A program made the position numbers and the translations under genes. Of a DNA stretch of 64,000 bases, positions 12,024 through 23,012 are shown in pieces. How positions within the stretch are numbered: the stretch's first letter is position 1; each line of letters starts with the position of its first letter. Below the pieces are notes generated by a model. It was not told where the DNA came from. It worked only from the letters and a program-made list of their open reading frames with translations, and did no database searches. This DNA is from Pollenia angustigena (lineage: Eukaryota; Arthropoda; Insecta; Diptera; Polleniidae), in the NCBI GenBank assembly GCA_930367215.1, contig OV884058.1, positions 170,730,478-170,794,477 on the forward strand, written 5' to 3'.

Positions 12024-12256
12024 ATGTCACAGAGTACAATTCCGGTCGGAATGATTCCGTTCGAAATCAAAGAAACCACATTTGTTTATGGATAGAAAGT
12101 GTATTTCGATAGTTGTTTGGCCTTTTAAATACAGAAACTCTCATTCCGTTCATGAAAACAAAAATGGTTTCATTCCGAAAAATGTTTTCGTCATTTTCTG
12201 AAGCACCAAAATACGGAATGCATTCCGTTTCCGAACGGAATTGTACTCTGTGACAT
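12024..12256. mobile_element. MITE with 21-bp perfect TIR
   Basis: A 233-bp element. ATGTCACAGAGTACAATTCC at the left is perfectly inverted at the right, and homology continues with TCGGAA and ATTCCG repeats (GGAATG/CATTCC palindromes throughout). The target duplication is not evident because the outermost bases are themselves palindromic. It lies just after the end of the transposase relic. Confidence 0.6.
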
Positions 12257-13547
12257 CGCTGTATAAATATCGAGTTATACACATATATTTTAATTTTAAA
12301 TGAATTTCTACAATATTTTAATAAATTTACGCATTTTTGAAAATTTTTATATTGGAAGGTTTTATTTTTATTTACCTTTATACAAGTAAGGTCGATCTTA
12401 CCTTGCCCCCTTTCTACTCGCTCTTATTGTACCAGATAGAATTCGTTTCAGCTGTTGAGCTAATTTTAATCTCTAGACAAGTTTTAACTTATATCTATTT
12501 TTAAGCAGATACTTTTTTAGTTTTTTTCTTTTGAAATTTACAATAAATTTCGCAATAAACGAGTACATTTAATTGCAAAAAATTAAAAAAAAAAAAAAAA
12601 AAAAAATACCACCAAATTTGGCTAGATAAAAACAAAAAATTTTTCATTATTTCTATTTTTATTAGCACACAAATGTGGCACTTAAGTTCTAACTAAAACT
12701 TTAAAAAATTAATTTTGTTGTTCACTTCACCTTGCGTTGAGAATTTTTTCATATAAAATTTTTTGAAATTTTGAAAATTCAAAAAATTTTCTCAACGCAA
12801 GGTGAAGTGAACAACAAAATTACCCCCTAAATGTTCATAGAAAAAAAAAAAAAAAAAATTCAAAAAACAAAAAAAAAAAAAAAAAATTAATAAATGAAAT
12901 CATTTGAACCAATTTTGATTTAAAATAAACTTTATCTAAGAACAAATTGAAATCAACGAAATAATAATAAAAAACGGCGAGTAAATAACACAAAATTTTA
13001 TCAACTCAAAGATATGAACAAATAAATAAAAAAAAACGAGCAGAACTACTAAAATGTAGTTAAATAATTGAGTTTTTTTTTTTAATTTGACGAAATTATT
13101 TTAAAGACAAATTTACTAAAAGTATTGGCTGCTTGTAGTTTTTTATTTGTATTTTAAATTCTGATTAAATTATTTTTAAGGCGATTATGAACAAATTGAA
13201 TTTAAAATGAAAGGAAAGCTACAGAATTTAAAATAATAGATAAAATATGACAAAAGTTTTATTTTATATGATGATTGTTATTGGTCATAAAAAAACACTA
13301 ATAAAATAACAGTTTTAGTTTTCGATAAGAAATGTTATAATTTTTAAAGTGCCATGTTTTATAGCTGGTATTTTTCGAATTGTTTATAACCTTTATTTTA
13401 CCGAGCAGGCAATTGTTTCCAAGTGATCCAAAAAAAATCTCAAAAAGCAACCAGCCAAAAGGTTCTAGGGTTAACTGGTTCCGTATTATGCTTTGTTCGC
13501 ACGTCAACGTTTATTCGTAATTCTCTCTCTCATTCATAATTCATAGC
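12257..13547. other. AT-rich, no gene seen
   Basis: Apart from the hairpin at 12711-12821 there are only long A/T tracts and unremarkable short frames. No splice-bounded exon is apparent. Confidence 0.5.
12711..12821. repeat. Long perfect hairpin (32-bp arms)
   Basis: The left arm ends in TTCACTTCACCTTGCGTTGAG, and the right arm from 12790 is its exact inverse. Arms are about 32 bp with a ~47-bp AT-rich loop. It could be a very short MITE. Long A-tracts lie on both sides (12584-12606, 12841-12858, 12870-12886). Confidence 0.55.
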
Positions 13548-13609
13548 CAGGGCTGCCAGATAAATTTGTGAGGAAATCGTCAATTTCCTGAGAAAAAATA
13601 AGAAAATCG

Positions 13610-14084
13610 GGTACGTTCGTAAATGCATCAAAACTGTGCATCACTGCTGCAGTGATGCAAAATTTTGCTGCTGATGCTTGATCACCAGTTGCGCTTGTGA
13701 TGCTGATGTTTTTTTACTGCACAACAGCTGTGCAAAGTTTGAATTTTTGAACACGGGCTAAATTTTTAAAGTTAAAAAAAATTTTATCAACAATAGCGAT
13801 GGCAAATTATATTAAAAATATTTAACCAAAAAGTAATAATTTTCTTATAAATTACATGAAAAAGCATCAACAAAGAAAAATAAAACAATTTATTTTATGT
13901 TAAAAGTTATTGCATCAGAAAATTAACTGACTGATAATATTTGGTGCAGAGCTGCGGTATCACTGCATAAAAAAACTTTTGACATATGAAAGTAATGCCA
14001 AGTTTCTTGCAAGTGATGCATTTACGAACATTCAACTTTACTAATGCGCAACTGATGCGCATCAACTGCATTTACGAACGTACC
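13610..14084. mobile_element. MITE GGTACGTTCGTAAATGCA, 5-bp duplication
   Basis: A 475-bp element with a perfect 18-bp inverted repeat, GGTACGTTCGTAAATGCA, at both ends. AATCG lies on both sides (13605-13609, 14085-14089). The related copy at 47901 onward is uninterrupted here (AAAAATCGTCTTTCACG), confirming the insertion. The interior is rich in TGATGC/GCATCA repeats that can fold. Superfamily is not assigned. Confidence 0.7.
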
Positions 14085-14611
14085 AATCGACTTTCTCGCT
14101 TCGAAACATCGTTAAAAAAATCGGACAACCTAAAATTTAGTTTTTATTTTCAAACAATTTTTGTTCGATTTTTATAAAAAAAAAGACATTCAAACAAAAA
14201 CATAATTACATACTTCATCCCCAGCTGGAAGTCTCATGAAGAGCGAATTTGATCGTCGATGACCGCTATCTTTAATCCTAGAAGATTCTGACACGGGAAA
14301 AACTGTAACATGACTGAGAATCTTCTATAGCACAGCGAAAGTTACTTCTTCAATCGTTGTGGGAATCGTTTAAGACGTGGGTAAAAATTATCTAACGAAT
14401 CTTTCATGTCAAGAATAGTATGAAACTCATGTAGATATTATCTTACAACTCGTGAAAAGTTCGCCGTATAATTGTTGAAAATATGATTTATACAAAGAGT
14501 CGTAAAAGGTTCATTCGATGATGGTTTGACGAAAGATAAACAAAGTGTAACATTGTAATTTTTTAACTCTGAAAGTAATCATTTAAAGATTTTGTTAAGA
14601 CTTGCAAATTA

Positions 14612-15332
14612 CACTACGTGACAAAAATTCAATAAAGTCGTGACCAAACGAATCTGGCAGCTAATCTTATGTAAAATGTTCCGCTGAATACGAATATGAA
14701 GTCAGAATTGTCAAAAGTAGAACCGTTATTTGTGTTCTTAAAAAAGATGATGTGACTGAAATGCAAATATCTTCAAAAATTGTAAACGGATTATGCAATT
14801 CTTTCTTTTTAGTGAAAGGTTATAGAATTTCTTAAATAACCATTGATTGCTTGTGAAGATTGGTCAAGAAATGACAGAGTTACAGGGGACCAAAGTTCAA
14901 GCTTCATTGAAAATTTTATGATTTTGTTCAATTTTGCTCTTTTCAAGTTATTTTTTTTAAGCCAATGATTTAAAAATCCTAATGTTTTATTGCATGCGAC
15001 ATTAGATTATTTTAATATGAACATTTTGCGCCCAACAAGACATAGATTGGTACAAAAATGACAAAGCTTCAGAAGATTTAGTAAATTAACCCACATAGAA
15101 ATTCAATAGTTTCAAGCAATTTTTAATATTTATTGTTACTAAAATTTAAGCTTTGTATATTTATTTGTTGTGGGTTAATTCAATTAATCTTCTGTAACTT
15201 TGTCATTTTTGCACCGATATGGTTCCTATTGTTCTACTTTTGACAATTCTGACTTCATATTCGGATTCAGCGGACAATTTTACATAAATATTAGGTGTAA
15301 AATTCATTTGGTCAAAAAGTTATCACGTAGTG
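14612..15332. mobile_element. MITE CACTACGTGA, TTA duplication
   Basis: A 721-bp element. CACTACGTGACAAAAATTC and, inverted at the right, CACTACGTGATAACTTTTT begin arms that stay homologous for about 150 bp (shared GTCAGAATTGTCAAAAGTAG). TTA borders both sides (14609-14611, 15333-15335). The empty site is present at 48318-48334 (CTTGCATATTACAGCCGTAC), which supports a 3-bp TTA duplication as in PIF/Harbinger elements. Confidence 0.75.
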
Positions 15333-15765
15333 TTACAGCCGTACCTAACAAAAGCGGCACTCGTTTTTAGTTTTTGAATAGAGCGGCCTCAACGCTTTGC
15401 AATTGGAAAAACCGATTTTGACCGCTCGTTTAATAGTGAAGTTTTCCGCTATTGTTAATTAATACGGTCAACTTAGTTATTTTTTGGTAAATTTAGAGTT
15501 TTTATCTCTATTTTTGTTTATAATTTGTGGGTTTTATTAAACAAGAAAGCTAAGCTTTGGTATGGCATATTAGCGTCAAAGCTAAGCGAAAGAAAATGTT
15601 CCGCCTTCCGCAGTTGTTAATGTACGGCTGTTCCAAGAACGAACGTTTCAGAAAATTAAATGCTTTATTCAGACTTTGGAGACTAAAAAAACGTCACTTT
15701 TTAGAAAAAAATCAGCAAATCGGCACTTTGCTAATTTCGATAAATCGTCTTATCTGGCAGCCCTG

Positions 15766-16994
15766 TTCACAGCCCAATTATGATCCAAATTACATTATTC
15801 GTCATACTAAATTTTAAGAGCGATTTATCTCATTTGCAATTCATTTTGAATTAACATGCCAACTTCAAACAAATCATTGTCATCACTAATTTTTATCGAA
15901 GGCTGTAAAAAAACAAAACAAATAAAAACGAAAATCATGTTAAGAAAATTCATGTAAAATGAATTCGTCTTGCAGACAATTGTCAAAAAGTTTTCTTTTT
16001 TTGTGAAATTAAAAACAACAAATAGTTGCTTGCTTTGGTATTAGTTTTTAAGCAAAAAATTTTTCATAAATGTAAGAAGGAGAGTTGTTAAATTAAGAAG
16101 ATGCCGTGTGAACAGTGTAATTCGCATACGTAATTCAAAAAGCAAACAACGTATTTCAAGATGCCGAGCGAACATATCATTACAAGATTGCTCTTAGATT
16201 GACCATTGTCAGTTAATGCCAACCTTAAGATATTTTTCGCCTTGAAATTTAAGCTTTAACTACAGATACCACTGCCTAGCAAGAGGCAAAATCATAATGT
16301 AACAAAGCGTAGACCTACTGGATCACATAACAAAATAGTTACGAGATCTTTAAGCAATCTGACAATTTTAAATGCATATAAGCTTTAGGCATTAGATTAA
16401 CCTACAGTGACGGATTAAATTATTGGCACAATAAGTTATTTTTATATAGAACTTCAAATTTCTTTTAGATAATTTGATCATTTTAGCGATTGAAAATAAA
16501 AATGTTTCTTTACAGATGTTAATAATGATTACTTTTAGTTAAAAAGTTTATTAGACGGTTAACCGGAAAATTTTAATTTAGGAATATAAATTATAGCGGA
16601 CAAAATGAAACAGAAATGAAAAATGTTGCTATACGGCCATGTTCTGTCAATCGCACGATTTGAAATCTCAAAACGCCAGATTTATTTTATGGTGTTTTGA
16701 AACGGAGACGTTTTGCTTTCGATCTGCCATAGTTTTTTAAAGTCCCCTTGAGCATACTTTTGCAATTTGAAGTCACCAAACTTCTTGCGATTGTGATTTA
16801 CAGTACACGTATTATGCATTATCAGGTTAAGATCGCAAATGTTAAGCGTTTTGCGATTGTCAGAACATGCCCGATAGTCTTATTTTTCGATATGACAACA
16901 TGTAAACATCTACAAGTTCCGCTATATCGCTAATTATGTTGTTGTTAAATCTGATACGAGATTTTGCGAGTCAAAAAGTGTGTAATAGAGCTAA
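15766..16994. other. No gene or clear repeat seen
   Basis: AT-rich sequence with short frames only. No terminal inverted repeats or protein motifs recognised. Confidence 0.45.
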
Positions 16995-17464
16995 AGGCCA
17001 GTTTACACGGTAAAACAATGTATTACGACATTGCAAAAAATTATGTAGAATGAGAAAAATCTTATCATGTAAAAGCAAAATGTATTGAGTAAGAGAGAAT
17101 ACGAATACAAAATCTGACAAGCGGTCGGTAAATTGTTTTTTTCTAAACCATTTTAGAAACTTGTGCATTCTCATCACACCAGAGGTGTATTTTAACAGAG
17201 TATATCGAAGGTGGTAGCATTTTTATACAATTACAAAAACAACTAAAATCAACTAAGGAAATTTTCAAGTTGTTTTTGTACAAATTTAAAACTGCAACCA
17301 TTTGTTTTTTTTGTTATTATTTTTGATTTTACTTGTACCATCCGTGTAAACAAGAATTATACTTACAAAAGATTTTTCTTTTTTTCTTTTAAACACGGAG
17401 AGAATTTCATAATATTTTGATTCTACAAAGTCGTAATACATTGTATTACCGTGTAAACTGGCCT
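16995..17464. mobile_element. MITE AGGCCAGTTTACACGGTAA, TAA duplication
   Basis: A 470-bp element with ~38-bp inverted repeats having one or two mismatches (AGGCCAGTTTACACGGTAA then ACAATGTATTACGAC). It is flanked by TAA at 16992-16994 and 17465-17467. PIF/Harbinger-like by duplication. No coding sequence. Confidence 0.7.
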
Positions 17465-17740
17465 TAAATAATTGAATATGCATGTGCCAAAAACAAAAGA
17501 AAACAACTGCAGGCGAGCGAAAATTTATTTTGCATCTTCATAGTCATCAAAATCTTGACAAAAGCTAGGTTGCCCTTTCAGTTAAGAGGCAGAACATTAA
17601 AAAAAAACTACCGTACTAATTGACCCGCCCTCGTTAATTTAAATCATAAAAAATTAATTTTATTCAACTATACAGTTACTCCCTGCTTATTCCTCAAAAT
17701 CACTTTTTAAGTTAAAATTCGAAAGTGATTTTTTTTACTT

Positions 17741-17883
17741 ACCGTTACCTTAACCTCACATTCTATAATTGACTATAGGAGCGCGGAAGGGCTTAATCCC
17801 GAAATTTTACTCCTAAAAATTTAATGAAAACGTTTCGTATGAAACATAAAGACTCCACTAAAAATCAACTTTAGTAGAATAAA
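17741..17883 (+). repeat. Dispersed repeat, copy 1
   Basis: Shares ACCGTTACC..AACCTCACAT, the GAAGGGCTTAATCCC block, AAATTTTACT, GTTTCGTATGAA and AAAGACTCCAC with the copy at 19760-19972. The boundaries are set only by the comparison. Confidence 0.45.
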
Positions 17884-19759
17884 TGGCTGTTTTCCTAAAC
17901 GCCTATTGCATTGTAGTAATACAATGAAACATGTTCTTTAATGCAAACATAAAAATTTTGACAATGCATTCTGTTCTAAAATGCAACTTTGAAGTTGTCA
18001 CTGCGCAGAGAACAGCAAATAAAGCTGTTAAAAAAATTAAGATGCGCACAATACAATTAGGGTAAAAACGTAAGTACACAATGCATAACACGGTGGCAAT
18101 ACTGTTTTAACACATTGTCGTTTTCTCAAACGACAAACTTTTGATAATGATTTGAAAATCATAGCATTCTCAACAAAAAGGGAAAATTATTATCAAGTTG
18201 AAAAATGCCTTTATTTTCAACTTGCTTTCAAATGTAATTCTCAAATGTTTTTCAAATGTGGATATTAATACAATGTGGAACATAAATAAAAATATTTTAT
18301 TTTTTTAATTTAAATTCATTATTTATTTAAATAAACTGTGAGATAAACATTCGGCAACATAGATAAAAGATGAAATGAGGTTCTTTCTGTCCTCTAATTC
18401 TTGCAAAGACGACATTGGCTCCCTTTTATTTTTGAGGATTGTAGCACCGCGATCGTTCAACGAACTTTCTTCACTTTCCCGTTTTATTTTCCTTTTTTTT
18501 TGTATTCTCAATCATTGGAATTACAAACTCACAAATAATTTTTAATTTTCACAAGAAATAAACTGTTCACTTTATATTAAAATTTATTTTTAATAGTAAA
18601 ACACATGTAACCACTAAGTAAAAAATTAAACTTTAATCGCCATTTTTAATGCTTTTTTCGCTTTAGTTTTGCCAAGTTTATTTTTGATTTGAATTTAACA
18701 TTTGACATCAAATTGATAAAACATTTGATATCAAATGTTTATTTGGAAATTATTATCAATTTGAATATTAATGTTAAATCAAACAATTGAAAAACGTTTG
18801 AGAATTGTGTTTGATCTCAAATGATAAAGTCATTTCATATCAAAGGTTTGACTTCGTGTTTTTTGGGATACTCTTTTTTAATAACTCCATTTTTCATTTC
18901 ATTCATTAACTGAGACACATGGGTCTGCAATCACAACTGTTTCAAAACAGAAATCAATCCACCCGTTCTCAAATCAATCCGAAGCGGTATAAATAGAAGG
19001 GTGAGCACGGATTTTCATGAATCAAGTACAGAAAGATTGATTTAAGTTAATTTCAATCGCGAAATACTAAACTTATCCATATTCAATCCCGAATTCTTAC
19101 TTAAAATAATCCGATAATGAGATTGATTTAAGTAAGACTAAGATTGAACCAATTTAAAAATGCTCTGGATTCAAGTATTTTTATCCCGAATTCGTACAAA
19201 TTAGAAGGAGCATTTTATTATGATTGATTTACTTATCCATTTGACACCTTAGAGAATTTCAATTATAAAACACCAGCATCATTCCCGATATTGTTTTTAC
19301 TTTAAAAACTCAATATACATATGTATATAACTAAAAAAATAAACTAAATGGGAAGCACGAGTTCTCATAAACATGAAAATAATGTGTTTTCTTCTTGTTC
19401 TGTTGTTTTTGTTGTTTCTACACACAACAAGCGAATTGTTTTTTAACTTCTTGTGTGGTGTTGCTGTAGTAGTCTTCAACAAACTTCGATAAGTTAAATC
19501 AGATTAAAACGCTCATTTTGTAATTTTACTCTCAGAGTGGCACTATCAACGAAAAGTTAAATTTTTTTTACTTGGTTTAAGAATTTTGTACTTATTTTAA
19601 AAACTTCCGGCATTGATTTTCGAAAGTAATCGCATTTAGGATTGTTTAAAGTACGTTTAAGTGTTATTCGTACTTGAATATTTGAGTACGAATCGTAATT
19701 AAAGTAATTAAAAGAAACTTTATTTATTCCGAGTGTTTTTCTTTCTGTGTATTTTTTAT

Positions 19760-19972
19760 ACTGTTACCTTTACCTCACATAACAAAAAATTATAGAACGA
19801 TTCTATAGTCGACCATATCAGCGTAGAAGGGCCTAATCCCCAAATTTTACTTTTAAAAATTTAGTGTACATGTTTCGTATGAATATAAAATCTGGTAAAC
19901 TCCAATTTAAAAGTAGACTACAGTTTTCATTAAAGACTCCACCCAATAATCAAATTTTGTAGAATAAATCTT
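19760..19972 (+). repeat. Dispersed repeat, copy 2
   Basis: Diverged relative of 17741-17883 in the same orientation, about 60 bp longer because of an internal stretch (AAATCTGGTAAACTCC). The upstream GTGTTTTTCTTTCTGTGTA (19732-19750) resembles the ACAC..GAAAGAAA right ends of other TIR elements here. Confidence 0.4.
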
Positions 19973-22163
19973 ATTCTCGTATATTAACGTAGATATCCTT
20001 ATGTAACAGAATTTGATTAGAGACTCCCTATTAGATCCAAACAGCAGGTCACGGCTAACCTTTTTAATATGTTTACGAATAATTAGAAAATATGATATTT
20101 CTTATCATATTTTTTGCCACATGTTTATTTCATATTTATAACAACCACGTTATGGTTGCACACACATTTGTTTAAAATGCTAGAATAAAGCGTTGCTTTT
20201 TTTTGTCATACTTTATGAGCAACAAGTAGTGGCATAAACATTATAATGTATACATGAATGTAGGCAAATATAATAAAAATAAGAAAATTAAAAAAAAATT
20301 TTTTTTAAGAAACGTTTTTCTTAAAAAAGAACATTTAAAAAAAAATTTGCCCCCCCCCCCTAGATTTCATCCTGGCTACGCCCATGTATTCGTGTATTGT
20401 CATCGGGAATATGTATGCCTGCAAAGTTTCATCCATTTGCATTGAGTATAAGGCGGTTAAATTAACGTTACAAGATTTGATTTTCCGAAGTGAAGCTAAA
20501 GAAAAGGTTTTAATTAGATCTTTGTGGTGACAATGTCATGGTTAATGTAAAAATTATCAGCCTTTTTACGGTATGGATCGTGTAACTTTAATCTATTACA
20601 AAAAACGACACAGTCGCTTACGGTAACGACAACTGTAATAAGGCTCAATATGTATGAAAACTTTCCGTTAGCAATGTTTCCATGACGATATGGGAGCTTT
20701 TTTTTTTCTTTGCGTGCAAGTGCTTGCAACAGGTGAAGGGTAAAATGAAGTTTTAAATGACACTTGCGGCCTAAGGGTGAATATTTTCATAATTAATTTA
20801 AATATTTTTTTAATCCCGAAGTGTTTATAAGTGCCTACGGTACTTTTATCATTTAATGAAAAATCTTTTCCTTAGTAACAATGTCACATGGATTTTTCAT
20901 TAATTTAGACCAAAAATTTATTTAAATTTTTTGTTTGTTTTGGTAACAAATTTTATTTTATTATTTTTCCTTAAGAAAAGAAAAAAAGGCAAAAACTTTC
21001 GCTTCTAGTAACTTTCGTTGCCTTTAAAAGGTGCTGGCTGTAGAGCAACGACGAAAACGACGGCAATGCTCTGGAGTTGTGTGTTTGAGATTAATATTGA
21101 ATAACCTCTGTCTAAGCGCTAATTACTACCACTTGTAACAAGTTGGATGTTGGTTCATTCGCAAGATGGTTGGTCCACATAACGCGACTCTACTCCAGAG
21201 TATTATCTATTTACACACGTTTGTAGTTACAATATCGTATGAAAGTGGCTGGTCACAGAGGCAGACGGTCCGCCAGACGTTGAGGTGACTTTTTAAAGGT
21301 ATTAAATACACAAATATTTGTTTTGGTTTCAACTTTATACACATTTTTTTGTTCTCCTCTTTTATCTCTTGGCAAATATTTCATAGTTAAGACATTTTTT
21401 TTTTTTTTTTTGCTTTATTTCTTAGCAAAATCTTTTTTTCTTAAGATTGGTTTTAGTTTTTTTGTTAAATAAAAGAAGTTTTCTTCGACAAAAAAATCAA
21501 AGACTTTTAACTCAAACTAATTTGCATTACAAATTAGAAAGTGTGCTTTATTTTTTTTTATTAAAGTATATAATAACCGGGGCTTTGGAAAATTTTTTTA
21601 AAGCCTTAATTTTTCTTCTCTATTTAAATTTTTTGTTTTGGTTTGTAAATGACGTTAAAGTGGCTGTTGTTTGTCTTAAATGGTATAAAAATACCATGAT
21701 TAATTTGCTGATAGAGGATAATATTGATTTAGTGCTCCTTTTTTGGTTATATGGGGGATTTCTTTGAAAAACTTGGAATAAACAAAAATTTTTTTTTTAA
21801 AAATCTAAACAGAAAAGAAATAAAAAGGTATTAACTAGGGTATTCGATCGGTTTTAATCGGTTATTTTAGTTTTGCCCAAGTCGAATATTTTAAAAAGTC
21901 CATTTTTCGAATATCGAATAAACCGGTTATTTTAGTAATGTATAATTTATATACGTTTTCCTTACTTTTGTTATAAATGTACCCGTAATTGAAGTATTTT
22001 TCTAATTGAATATTTGGCAAACTTAAACTTTTAATAAAGAATGTCAATACAAAATGTAACAAAAGTCCAAAAAACATTATGAGCAATGTAAATACAAATC
22101 GCTTATTTAAGCGTGTGTTCTTGTAACAAAAACCAAAAACAATTCAAAACACTACAAAAAAAG
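19973..22163. other. Mostly unassigned; C-run and less AT-rich stretch
   Basis: A C10 run at 20351 and a T-run near 21393. The stretch 20995-21300 is less AT-rich and apparently single-copy (GAGCAACGACGAAAACGACG), resembling a leader or promoter-proximal region, but with no frame or splice evidence. The 106-residue open frame at 21447-21767 has no ATG and an AT-driven composition, so I do not call it a gene. Confidence 0.35.
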
Positions 22164-23012
22164 TATGTGTGTGAAGTTAAATTTTAAAATTTATAACCCT
22201 AGACACATTCTGTTATGTTGACAGAACAATGTTAACCACTTAACAGACCTAATGTTTACGCTGTAATAATGGATAAGTCCAGATTTCTGGAAAAGGAGTC
22301 AACGTGGGCGAAAAAAAATGATTAGGATTTGTGGACAATACTATTCTCCATCGTTTTCCATCCCCAGAATTTTAAGCAGAGCGAGTTGGACCGACTTATG
22401 GCCAATTTACTCTTTTGAATTCTCTAGGGGATGAATCCAGATTTCTGGAAAAAGAGTCAACGTGGGCGAAAAAAATGATTAGGATTTGTGGACAATACTA
22501 TTCTCCATCGTTTTCCATCCCCAGAATTTTTAACAGAGCAAGTTGGACCGACTTATCGCCAATTTACTCTTTTGAATTCTCTAGGGGATGAATCCAGATT
22601 TCTGGAAAAGGAGTCAACGTGGGCGAAAAGAAATGATTAGGATTTGTGGAAAAGACTATTCTCCATCGTTTTCCATCCCCAGAATTTTTAACAGAGCGAG
22701 TTGGACCGACTTATGGCCAATTTACTCTTTTGAATTCTCTAGGGGATGAATCCAGATTTCTGGAAAAGGAGTCAACGTGGGCGAAAAGAAATGTTAAAAA
22801 TTCTGGGGATGGAATACGATGGAGAATAGTATTGTCCACAAATCCTAATCATTTTTTTTCGCCCACGTTGACTCCTTTTCCTGAAATCTGGAGTTATCCA
22901 TTATTACAGCATTAACATTAGGTCTGTTAAATGGTTAACATTGTTCTGTAAACATAACAGAATGTGTCTATGTCTAGGGTTATACATTTTAAAATTTAAC
23001 TTCACACACATA
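22164..23012. mobile_element. Foldback element with 158-bp tandem repeats
   Basis: Arms 22164-22374 and 22794-23012 are inverted copies. They start TATGTGTGTGAAGTTAAATT and include CCCTAGACACATTCTGTTATG, the TGTTAACCA..TTAACAGACC block and the GGATTTGTGGACAATACTATT block. Between and overlapping them, a 157-158 bp unit starting CCAGATTTCTGGAAAA begins at 22279, 22437, 22594 and 22752. Long inverted arms with internal tandem units are the architecture of Foldback-type elements. Short open frames here come only from the repeat. No host gene seen. Confidence 0.7.

Larger units (their letters stand above)
13548..15765. mobile_element. hAT-type element, CAGGGCTGCCAGATAA termini, with two nested MITEs
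   Basis: The left end CAGGGCTGCCAGATAA is exactly inverted at the right end. The flanks TTCATAGC (13540-13547) and TTCACAGC (15766-15773) match 7/8, fitting an 8-bp hAT duplication. A 5'-half copy is present at 47901-48478. Subtracting the nested elements at 13610-14084 and 14612-15332 leaves about 1 kb, too short and too broken to encode transposase. The right subterminal ATCGGCACTTTG region is shared with the relic ending at 3912. Confidence 0.75.

Noticed and set aside
18100..18850. Long inverted-repeat element (CTCAAACG../..CGTTTGAG)
   Set aside because: Similarity between the sides is patchy and largely explained by TTTGA/TCAAA-rich sequence. Ends could not be defined.
20340..20360. Regulatory significance of the C-run
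   Set aside because: A simple homopolymer with no supporting motif.
21447..21767. 106-residue open frame rich in Leu, Phe and Tyr
   Set aside because: It lacks an ATG start, its hydrophobicity follows from T-rich DNA, and no splice sites or family resemblance are seen.
22646..22915. 89-residue frame in the foldback element
   Set aside because: It is produced by the 158-bp repeat and its inverted arm, and it lacks an ATG.
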